Positions 26,060 to 33,825 of a stretch of DNA of 33,825 nt are shown piece by piece. The position numbers were made by a program, and so were the translations under genes. How positions within the stretch are numbered: position 1 is the first letter of the stretch; every line of letters starts with the position of its first letter. The DNA comes from an uncultured Bacteroidota bacterium (GTDB lineage Bacteria > Bacteroidota > Bacteroidia > Bacteroidales > F082). The notes below the pieces were generated by a model, which saw only the letters and a list, made by a program, of their open reading frames with translations, had not been told where the DNA came from and did no database searches. The stretch spans positions 1 through 33,825 of the forward strand of contig CALCGQ010000058.1 of assembly GCA_937901015.1 (NCBI GenBank), written 5' to 3'.

Positions 26060-29000
26060 TTAGAAAGTATTAAGGTCAGGAATCCTAGTTACACAGAACC
26101 ATTTTAGAACCCTATCGCCTTTATCAGACTTAACATGGAAATAATACACACCTCCTGCAATTGGAACAGCGGCAAAATTCTTAATATCCCAATCTATAGT
26201 AGTTTCAGGCGTATCTTTAGTAAATTGCTTAATCTTTGTTCCACTTACATTGTAGATTGTAATTGTACAAGCTTCTGGTAGGTTTGTAATTCTCACCCTA
26301 TTGTCAAGAGCATTATTCTCATAATCAGAATAAGCATAGTACGGATTCGGCACTATCGCAATAGCATCCAAATCTGTTTCCCACTTTTCTTTTACATCAA
26401 GTTCTGTTTCTAATCCTGTCATTTTAAACTGATACATTGGATAGTAGTTATTAATATCCATACCAGGATAAACTGTATCAAGTGGCATACTTGTATAACC
26501 TCTTTCGTAAGGTTTACTTAACCTAATACGAATCTTAGCTTCGTTTGATAGCCATTCTTGACCAACAACACCCATAGGAATACCTGTATACATAATTAAA
26601 CCATAGAAACTGCTTTCAGCAAATACTGAAGGTAACATAGTTATTGAGTCTAATATGGTTGAAGCTGATTTACCAGCATCATAAGCAGGCATATTGAATT
26701 CGGCTAAATCAAGGAATGCAGTATTACGATGATCCAGTATATAAACAAAATGTTTACCTCCCATTACTGGAGTAGTATTTGCGCCTGTTCCTGTAAAGAT
26801 ATTCTCATCAAATATCTGATCAGGAAGGTCCAAATTACGCTTTGTTGGATTAAACAACATATCACGTCCGTTTTGAGCAACCAAATATGAATCTTCAGCA
26901 AACATCATATTTAATCTTTCACCAGTTTCAATATTAATTGCATATCCCGGGAACCAACCCATACCAACATCACTAATGTAATTTGGATCATTTGGATTAT
27001 CACTTGGACCAGAACCAACAACTGCATAGTTACCATCTTTATCTACGGAAGGTGCTGCACGTTTATGGAAACGTTGAGCATTGCCTTCTGCAAGTTCTGA
27101 ATAGTACCCTGCTTCTAATACAGGACATCTTGACCATTTATCTTTATCAGGAGTGAGAACGATATCCACACTGGACACATCTTTAAACTCTGATAATAAT
27201 TTTGAAATCTTGCTAAATGCAGGACCATCTTGATTTTCTAATACTTCACCAGGAATCCTGTCATTACCATAGGCTGCCATACAATATGGTGTCCATGTTC
27301 CAATAAGAATCTTTTCATATACTGCATTTGGATCCCAAGGATTGTTAGGGGTAGCTGAGTTATTCCAGTCATTTGCACCAGGATTATCATCACTCTGGTA
27401 TGTTCCTGAACGGATCCAGTCGAGTGGATAAAGAGGTAAGTCAACATCGCTAACTCCACTTAACCATTGCCTAGAGCTATCAGCATAAACAATTTCAGAT
27501 TCAATTAATCCATTGTTTGGAGCAAATACCTCAAAATAAGGTTTAAAACCACTCGCATCTACTTCACCAATTTCAATTGGGCCAGGCATAAATGGTTGTT
27601 TAACATTAATTGAGAATCCAAGGTCAATGAACAATTGCTCGTAATCATTTAATATTGTAGTATCACTTTGGAAAGTACTGCCAGTAGCATCATCAAGTAA
27701 ATTCCATTTACCTACTAGCTTACTAGTTGTATCGCCTTGTACAACAGGATCACCTGTCATATCAAAAAGCTTAACACGTACTAAAGTATCCATCCACCAT
27801 GTATATTCTGCATCAACAACACTTAATGGGTCAATAACTTTTACATTTAATGGACCTGCATTAATCTTATAAGTAGGATTATATGCAATTGGATAATCTG
27901 GAGAACCAAATATATTTTCTTCACTTGCAGGTGGTTTTGACAAAATCTCATCAATAGTTTCATCTGAAAAATCAAGATTCATACCGCCATTACCATTACC
28001 AGCCAGTCTAGTAATTTGTGGACTATCGCCATAATTACTATTAAGAACAGTACCATTAACTGTTAGGTGAGGCATACCAACATATGTTTTAATGTTTTTA
28101 CGACCTGACAAGTATGGATGAGTTTGTCCTTGACTATTAGGATAATCGATTCCAAATGGTAAATACTCATTATATGCATACGCTAATGCCATATAATAGT
28201 ATTGCTTATTGTTAATTAAACGAACATCACCAGTTGCAAATGCATCTTGAGTTACTTCAAATGAATGACTAATTCCATTATCACCACCATCTACTTCCAC
28301 AACAGGAACGTTTGCTCCGATATAGTCGTTATACTCGTAATTTACAATTTTAGTAACACCATTCTTGATATCAAACTGAGCAATTAAACGAGCCAAATCA
28401 GGATCGTGTAGATTATCAACACCAACTGTTGGTGATTTTAATTGGAAAACTTGATATCCTTCAAAACGATAAATCGCATCACTTGGAACTTGTGGATCAC
28501 TACCAGGTAATGGTTGAATAATATTAGGATCAAATTCTGCATATTTTTCACGATAGTTGTTTGAAGTTGGAGAGTTTGAAATATAAATGATAAGTTTCCT
28601 GTCTAGCTCTACACCCAATAAATCTGGTGCAGTAGGACCATCAATAACTTTAAAACAGTTATCAAATAACGCCTGACATTTATCATCCACTACTCTTAAT
28701 AACTCAACTGAAGCCCAAGGTCCACCTGCTTGTGCACGTGCCCATGGAATACCAACAGTAATATAGTTTACAGCACCTGATTTAAGTGTAAATGGTCCGG
28801 CAGACTGCATAAAACGTCTATCCTCTGGTGGGTTTGGAGAACCACCATTACCAGTTTCTTCTGACCAGTAGAATCCATTTTGGTTATAACCTCCATTTGG
28901 TGGTAAACCTTTTGTACCCCAGTTACAAGGATCACTATCGAATGGGAACATAAATTCACACTCAGGTCCTACAGTACCTGCACCACTAATATGTGCGGTT

Positions 29001-30463
29001 CCACCATAAAGCATTGGTGTACCATCTTTCCAAATACCTCTTAGGTAGTTATAATATTCAGGAGCATTGTTAGGGTCACTCTGGTTTGCATTACCACCAT
29101 TATTGTGATATACAAAACGACGCATTCCAAAACGTTCATCATCAGGAATACCATTACCAAAGTTAACACCGTTTATAGCGGCTGATCTAATAATTGTAGC
29201 TTCGGTTACTATTTGACCATCTCTAAAGAAAGTCATATTTCTTAAACTTCCATCCTGAGTAACGATATCACAGTTTCCACCAAATGATGGTCCTGCAGTA
29301 CTATCGCCTTCATAGGAAGGGTTATCATAACTATCTGGATCCATATATGGTCCTTGGAAAAAGTCAACCCCAATTGCTGGTGGCTGTTCTCCATAAGATT
29401 CAACTTCACCGTTACCATCAATAGCTGTACCATTGTAACAGTAACCAAGTCCACGAGCAACATCACATCCAACAAAGTCATCTCTAGCATATCCAAGGTC
29501 TGTATCTACCCAAGGTGAGAAATAAGTTTGTGTTAACTCAAATGTTGAGCGGTTAATAACTTCATAACTATAGAATGTCATGTTATTAATAACATCATTG
29601 GTTGCAAATGCAAAAGCCTGAGCTCTGATTTCCATACCAATTGCAGAACCTGAAGTTTCTGTATGAATATTTCCTTTATCGTTAAATACCCACCAAAGAG
29701 TTTGGTCACCTTTAATAACCTGGTCAGCTAGGATAGATCCTGTAACTGTACCATCAATTTCTTCCTCTTGAGTTGGAACCTCACTATGACAAAGTTCATT
29801 GTTGATATCATAATATGGATAGTCTCCTAGTGCATACTCATATTCACCATTACCATTTACATCATAAAATGGTGCCAGATAGTAGCTTTGTCCTTTTGAA
29901 ACATCACCGTGAGCTGGCCAGTTCATAATAGAAGGTGGAATGGCATAGTCGTCACTTGGGATAAAATGACCATCTACTGGATCGGTATGAGAAAGAAACT
30001 CATCCACTTCAGCTCTGGTTATTTTGAAAAACTCATCATATTGAGCACATGTTGCTTCATCAACTGAGGCAGTTCCATCTACTGTAAGAGGGCCTGTCCA
30101 ATAGTCAATACCAACCTGGCGATAACGCTGAGCAGCAAGCTTTAACTGGTTATTAATATCAAGTCCTCCAATCCATAATGAACCTGAAAACATTGAGGTA
30201 GCGGAACCCGCTTTAGGTATAAAATACTTAGATCCAACACCACCAGGTAAATCCCACCACATGTCACCACCTGTATTGATTCTAGCTCGTACATTATTGA
30301 TATCAAGCCAATCATAGGCAGATGCTGGTGCACAACCTGCTGTAGTTTGTTTCAGATTACTTCCTTGTTTCGTTCCCTCTCTGTGATATTCTTCGGCAGA
30401 AAGCTGATTTAGAAACACAAATGAAACAAAAAGGATCATCCAAGCTCGTAAAATATTCTTCAT
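26060..30463 (-). CDS. Giant secreted protein with a type IX secretion-like C-terminal domain
   Basis: 1,467 residues from the ATG at 30463; an upstream in-frame ATG at 30493 would add ten residues before a good signal peptide (M-K-N-I-L-R-A-W-M-I-L-F-V). After the signal peptide, the N-terminal third is rich in Gly, Asn, Asp and Tyr, with two D-x-N-G-type loops (DVNGNGEYE at about 201-209 and D-G-N-G-E at about 349-353) that could bind calcium. The last 95 or so residues, with I-V-P-N-P-Y-Y, then I-T-I-Y-N-V-S-G-T and G-G-V-Y-Y-F-H-V, resemble the type A sorting domain of T9SS cargo. The middle has no family that I recognise. It lies between the receptor and the PorV-like gene with short gaps and is likely exported to the cell surface. 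Confidence 0.75.
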   Translation of the reverse strand: MKNILRAWMILFVSFVFLNQLSAEEYHREGTKQGSNLKQTTAGCAPASAYDWLDINNVRARINTGGDMWWDLPGGVGSKYFIPKAGSATSMFSGSLWIGGLDINNQLKLAAQRYRQVGIDYWTGPLTVDGTASVDEATCAQYDEFFKITRAEVDEFLSHTDPVDGHFIPSDDYAIPPSIMNWPAHGDVSKGQSYYLAPFYDVNGNGEYEYALGDYPYYDINNELCHSEVPTQEEEIDGTVTGSILADQVIKGDQTLWWVFNDKGNIHTETSGSAIGMEIRAQAFAFATNDVINNMTFYSYEVINRSTFELTQTYFSPWVDTDLGYARDDFVGCDVARGLGYCYNGTAIDGNGEVESYGEQPPAIGVDFFQGPYMDPDSYDNPSYEGDSTAGPSFGGNCDIVTQDGSLRNMTFFRDGQIVTEATIIRSAAINGVNFGNGIPDDERFGMRRFVYHNNGGNANQSDPNNAPEYYNYLRGIWKDGTPMLYGGTAHISGAGTVGPECEFMFPFDSDPCNWGTKGLPPNGGYNQNGFYWSEETGNGGSPNPPEDRRFMQSAGPFTLKSGAVNYITVGIPWARAQAGGPWASVELLRVVDDKCQALFDNCFKVIDGPTAPDLLGVELDRKLIIYISNSPTSNNYREKYAEFDPNIIQPLPGSDPQVPSDAIYRFEGYQVFQLKSPTVGVDNLHDPDLARLIAQFDIKNGVTKIVNYEYNDYIGANVPVVEVDGGDNGISHSFEVTQDAFATGDVRLINNKQYYYMALAYAYNEYLPFGIDYPNSQGQTHPYLSGRKNIKTYVGMPHLTVNGTVLNSNYGDSPQITRLAGNGNGGMNLDFSDETIDEILSKPPASEENIFGSPDYPIAYNPTYKINAGPLNVKVIDPLSVVDAEYTWWMDTLVRVKLFDMTGDPVVQGDTTSKLVGKWNLLDDATGSTFQSDTTILNDYEQLFIDLGFSINVKQPFMPGPIEIGEVDASGFKPYFEVFAPNNGLIESEIVYADSSRQWLSGVSDVDLPLYPLDWIRSGTYQSDDNPGANDWNNSATPNNPWDPNAVYEKILIGTWTPYCMAAYGNDRIPGEVLENQDGPAFSKISKLLSEFKDVSSVDIVLTPDKDKWSRCPVLEAGYYSELAEGNAQRFHKRAAPSVDKDGNYAVVGSGPSDNPNDPNYISDVGMGWFPGYAINIETGERLNMMFAEDSYLVAQNGRDMLFNPTKRNLDLPDQIFDENIFTGTGANTTPVMGGKHFVYILDHRNTAFLDLAEFNMPAYDAGKSASTILDSITMLPSVFAESSFYGLIMYTGIPMGVVGQEWLSNEAKIRIRLSKPYERGYTSMPLDTVYPGMDINNYYPMYQFKMTGLETELDVKEKWETDLDAIAIVPNPYYAYSDYENNALDNRVRITNLPEACTITIYNVSGTKIKQFTKDTPETTIDWDIKNFAAVPIAGGVYYFHVKSDKGDRVLKWFCVTRIPDLNTF

Positions 30464-30510
30464 GATGATTATATTTTTTACTTTCTTATTCAATTTTTTT
30501 TATGTTAATC

Positions 30511-33500
30511 TTAGAAGTTAAACATTAACCCTAGACGAATTTGACGTGGTGTACTATAATTTCCTGGATTGTCAACGAAATTACCATACAAATCTCTGAA
30601 TGACATTGGATCAAGTTGGTTATTGATCTGACGTTGCCATTCTGGTGCAGTCAAGTATCCATCATCATCTGGATTTCCTGTGTAAGGATAAACATTAACG
30701 ATGTTTTTAGTATCAAGTAAGTTTAACACTTGTAGATAAACATTCATATATGCTCTCTTGGAATTATCGCTTGAATTCTTCTTCATTTTGAAGTAGAAGT
30801 CTTTATCAACTCTTAAATCAAGTCTGAATTGCCAAGGTAATCTAGAACCACCGTAAGTACCTTTAAGAAGGTTATTACCACCTGATAATGGTGAAGTAAC
30901 ATTACGTGAGGCTGTATAAGGAGTACCGGAACCACCATTAACTGTTAAGCTAAAACCAAAGTCACTAAGTGGTTGTCCTGGTGCTTTACCTTTTTTGTCA
31001 CGATTAATTTTAGGTCCGTTATAGTCTTTTCCACTTCCCCAACGGTAGTCAAGTACAATGTTAAATGCATGTCTTCTATCCCATGGCATTGGGAATGTTG
31101 ATCTTAGGTTTGGAAGACCAGCAGCTAAAAGAGAAGCAGCAGTTGTTGTTGAAGCACCTGTTGCATCTGCAAACTGTAGTGTATATGCAGCTCTCACACG
31201 TACATTACCTGTACGACGTAAGTCATATTCTAAAGTTAGTCCTTTAACAGTACCAAAGTCAAGGTTATTATATGAGGTGTAATCCTTAGGATATGCACCA
31301 TTAAAACGATACATCTGAATCATGCTTCTCATTTCACGGTAGAATGTTGTGAATGTAACAGCTGATGTAGTAGAAACAGTTTGTGTAAATCCTAACTCAT
31401 AGTCAATTGTTTTTGTTGGCTCAAGGGAAGGATTGTTGATATTACCTCCAATATTATCAAAGAAATAATATGATGAAGGGTTTGAAAAGATATTACTAGT
31501 TGGTCTCTGTGTAAGCACATCATAATGTGCAAAGAACAATGCCTCATCCGATATTGGGAATGAGAATGAAATACGAGGCATTACGTTAATCTGAGGATCA
31601 TAATCTTTAAATGAGCTAATACTAACTCTTGATTGTTCCTGATCAATTAATGCAGGTGAAATACCGCTTCCAACATCAAGAATGGTTGGGTCAAGTATTT
31701 CAATACCGTCAGCATTGTACCAAGTATATTCATTACGATAACCAACAATTTGAGTTGGATCTTTTACTTTATCAACGTAAACAACATAGTCACCACCCAT
31801 ATTAGAAGGATGAGAAGCGTTTTCGAAACCTAGCACTTGGTCAACAGTGGACACAGAGTGAGCAGGATATAGCAAGAATGGATCTTCAAGAACTTTCTGG
31901 TTCGCATCAAATCTATCTACCCTTACACCTACATTAAAGATAAGATCTTTAAATGCAAATTGGTCCTGAATATAACCAGCCATATAAATTGGTTGGTAAG
32001 CACCTATATCACGTGTATTTACACCGTATTCATCTGTTTTATTAAAGAAATCTTCATATGCTGGCTGAGTTGTAAGTACATTACCTTCATAATCATAACC
32101 TGCGTAGTTAATAGCTGAAAGACCTTCATTCCATAACTCATCTGCTGAAAATAATCCAACATTAAGAGCTCCTGGATCAAGACCTACAGTATGAGTATTT
32201 CCATTACGATCGTAATAGTCGATTGTACCTGCATCAAAGTCATATGAATCCATTACAATATAATCTAGTCCATCAACTGGCAGACCCATTGCAATTCTTA
32301 GGTTTTTATCAAACTCACGCTGAGCGTTAGCATCATATTTTCTTCTATAAATAATTGTATCAACATGACCATTATAAGAAATCAACTCTGGGTTATCCTT
32401 ATCAAGCTCACGTAAATGGAAGTTTGTTAAACCCTTTCCATCGCGTGCTAAATTCCAGAATCCTGTTGGTGCATAATTAATAAACCTTTGAGTACGCTGC
32501 TCATACTGGAATCCTAGTTTAAAACCATGGTTACCAATATCAAGTGACGCATCCATTCTAAAGTTGTACTGATCATTATTGAATTTTCCATATCCTGACT
32601 GGTTTGTACCAGGTGATTGATATAATCCATATATGGATTGTGGAGTACTACCATTAAGCATGGCATTACCAAGTTGGATATCATCAATATTTTGATAATG
32701 GCCAACAGGTTGTCCTTCATAAATGCTATAGTAGTCGGTTGTATATTTTGCAACAAGTGGATTAATATCCCTAGGGCTCCAATCTACTAGAGTATCAAAG
32801 TCCCATGAGTTAAGTACCTGCACATTATTATATGCTTGACCGTTTACTGTATCACTACCTAATTCAAATGTAGGAGTTTTATAAGTTGTAAATTTACCAA
32901 TGTAACCATATTTAAAAAGGTTATCCCAATGATTAGCATCACCATACTCACCTTTATCTTTACTGTAGTCAAACTGCAATGAATAATAAAAGTTTTTAAA
33001 TACTGATGTGCTTTGAGGATCGGTAGGGAATCTTTGAGTAAATCTGATATATCCACGATAATTTGTATTCTTTCTTAAGGTATTTTTATCATAGTTGGCT
33101 AATGTTGCACCATAGCTATAATCGCGACCAGTGTAGTAATAATAACTACCACCAACTGTAAGATTAATAGTTTCAGTGGTACGAATGTTTATGTTACCTA
33201 TAAAGTTATAGCTTGAGCGAGCAGTGTTAGGGGAAATATTCACATGCTGTAAATCACTGTTTCTAATATACTGTCCATTAATAAATGTTCCAGAACCGGA
33301 TCCTGATGGACGAATTGGATTTTGCTCCAGTGTAGCAAGATTCTCATCAGTTAAGGTATAGAAACCTGTTGAAGATGGTCTTCCATCACGATTTACATTA
33401 ATATCACCGGCAATGAAGAATCCAAGTAATGATGTGGATTTTTCTTTTCCCTTAATTAATGGCCCCATCATATTAAATCCCACACGGTTATGACCAAATG

Positions 33501-33825
33501 AATCCAAAAACTCAGATGTTTCCAGCTCAATACCTGCACCAAATTCACGAGCAGGGCCTTTGGTTGTAACATTGATAATACCTGAGGTGACGTCACCATA
33601 ACGAGCAGGTACACCACCAAGTATTACGTCAACCTGCTCAATGGCAGACTGAGGTACACTGGAGTTACCAATAACCCTGATACCATCGATAAAGGTTGCA
33701 GTTGCGTCTTCACGTGCACCACGCACACTACCTCGCTCTCCATCCTCCGAAAATACACCACCTACAGTTGTTGCAACTGCATTTGCGCTTCGGTTAGGCA
33801 TCTTTGAGATCTCTTCAGCTGTAAC
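30511..33825 (-). CDS. TonB-dependent outer-membrane receptor (partial, N-terminus off the right edge)
   Basis: 1,104 residues are in the window and the frame is still open at 33825, so the signal peptide and first part are missing. The first visible residues, V-T-A-E-E-I-S-K-M-P-N-R-S, belong to the plug domain. The plug continues with G-S-V-R-G-A-R-E-D and F-I-D-G-I-R-V, then V-D-V-I-L-G-G-V-P-A-R-Y-G-D and I-I-N-V-T-T-K-G, all standard. The barrel follows, ending I-R-L-G-L-M-F-N-F with a terminal Phe as the barrel-assembly signal. Members import or dock ligands at the outer membrane using TonB energy. The ligand is unknown, but the operon partner proteins suggest a surface-protein or surface-complex role rather than simple iron or vitamin uptake. 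The Met at 33801 is internal, not the start. Confidence 0.92.
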   Translation of the reverse strand, partial: VTAEEISKMPNRSANAVATTVGGVFSEDGERGSVRGAREDATATFIDGIRVIGNSSVPQSAIEQVDVILGGVPARYGDVTSGIINVTTKGPAREFGAGIELETSEFLDSFGHNRVGFNMMGPLIKGKEKSTSLLGFFIAGDINVNRDGRPSSTGFYTLTDENLATLEQNPIRPSGSGSGTFINGQYIRNSDLQHVNISPNTARSSYNFIGNINIRTTETINLTVGGSYYYYTGRDYSYGATLANYDKNTLRKNTNYRGYIRFTQRFPTDPQSTSVFKNFYYSLQFDYSKDKGEYGDANHWDNLFKYGYIGKFTTYKTPTFELGSDTVNGQAYNNVQVLNSWDFDTLVDWSPRDINPLVAKYTTDYYSIYEGQPVGHYQNIDDIQLGNAMLNGSTPQSIYGLYQSPGTNQSGYGKFNNDQYNFRMDASLDIGNHGFKLGFQYEQRTQRFINYAPTGFWNLARDGKGLTNFHLRELDKDNPELISYNGHVDTIIYRRKYDANAQREFDKNLRIAMGLPVDGLDYIVMDSYDFDAGTIDYYDRNGNTHTVGLDPGALNVGLFSADELWNEGLSAINYAGYDYEGNVLTTQPAYEDFFNKTDEYGVNTRDIGAYQPIYMAGYIQDQFAFKDLIFNVGVRVDRFDANQKVLEDPFLLYPAHSVSTVDQVLGFENASHPSNMGGDYVVYVDKVKDPTQIVGYRNEYTWYNADGIEILDPTILDVGSGISPALIDQEQSRVSISSFKDYDPQINVMPRISFSFPISDEALFFAHYDVLTQRPTSNIFSNPSSYYFFDNIGGNINNPSLEPTKTIDYELGFTQTVSTTSAVTFTTFYREMRSMIQMYRFNGAYPKDYTSYNNLDFGTVKGLTLEYDLRRTGNVRVRAAYTLQFADATGASTTTAASLLAAGLPNLRSTFPMPWDRRHAFNIVLDYRWGSGKDYNGPKINRDKKGKAPGQPLSDFGFSLTVNGGSGTPYTASRNVTSPLSGGNNLLKGTYGGSRLPWQFRLDLRVDKDFYFKMKKNSSDNSKRAYMNVYLQVLNLLDTKNIVNVYPYTGNPDDDGYLTAPEWQRQINNQLDPMSFRDLYGNFVDNPGNYSTPRQIRLGLMFNF

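Noticed and set aside
33799-33801. Met at 33801 as the start of the TonB-dependent receptor
   Set aside because: The frame stays open to the window edge with plug-domain sequence, so this Met is internal.

Overview
The window looks like AT-rich chromosomal DNA from a member of the Bacteroidota, probably a Bacteroidales/Marinilabiliales-like lineage. Three things point there: the gliding-associated pair gldE-gldD beside ssb; a PorV/PorQ-family protein with a TonB-dependent receptor and a large protein carrying a type IX secretion-like C-terminal domain; and repeated matches to the Bacteroidota -7 promoter element TAnnTTTG a short way upstream of genes that lack Shine-Dalgarno sequences. The assignment rests on gene content and motifs read by eye, not on a database search.

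Layout. 1-588 (minus): the 5' part of a polysaccharide-export ABC permease that runs off the left edge, then a 440-nt non-coding stretch. 1029-3481 (minus): ssb, gldE and gldD. 3737-4132 (plus): HU and a 29-residue basic mS38-like protein, closed by a strong terminator. 4290-5840 (plus): ribonuclease G/E, facing a two-Usp/SPOR operon on the minus strand (5888-7999) across a bidirectional terminator. 8198-11813 (plus): ruvB, queG and a membrane receptor with a cytoplasmic AlbA_2 (Schlafen-type) domain. 11894-14724 (plus): sodium:solute symporter, tadA and an RluA-type pseudouridine synthase, ending in a 4-nt convergent overlap with a methyltransferase (minus). 15551-16462 (minus): LD-carboxypeptidase, divergent from metG (16558-18603, plus), which is followed by an AI-2E family permease. 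19828-21432 (minus): secreted C69 dipeptidase. 21506-21955 (minus): GNAT acetyltransferase, divergent from a long PurF-like amidotransferase (plus). 23950-24837 (minus): greA and a HIT protein. 24950-33825 (minus): TonB-dependent receptor (5' end off the window), a protein of about 1,467 residues and a PorV/PorQ-like protein, ending in a clear terminator.

Most of the window is housekeeping: DNA binding and repair (ssb, hup, ruvB), RNA processing and modification (rng, queG, tadA, rluA-like), translation and transcription (metG, greA). The cell-envelope parts are gldDE, the SPOR protein, LD-carboxypeptidase, the polysaccharide permease and the outer-membrane/T9SS-like trio. The two least ordinary items are the membrane receptor-AlbA_2 fusion at 10245-11813 and the receptor/giant protein/PorV-like operon at the right edge. 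I saw no CRISPR array, tRNA, rRNA, insertion sequence or prophage gene.
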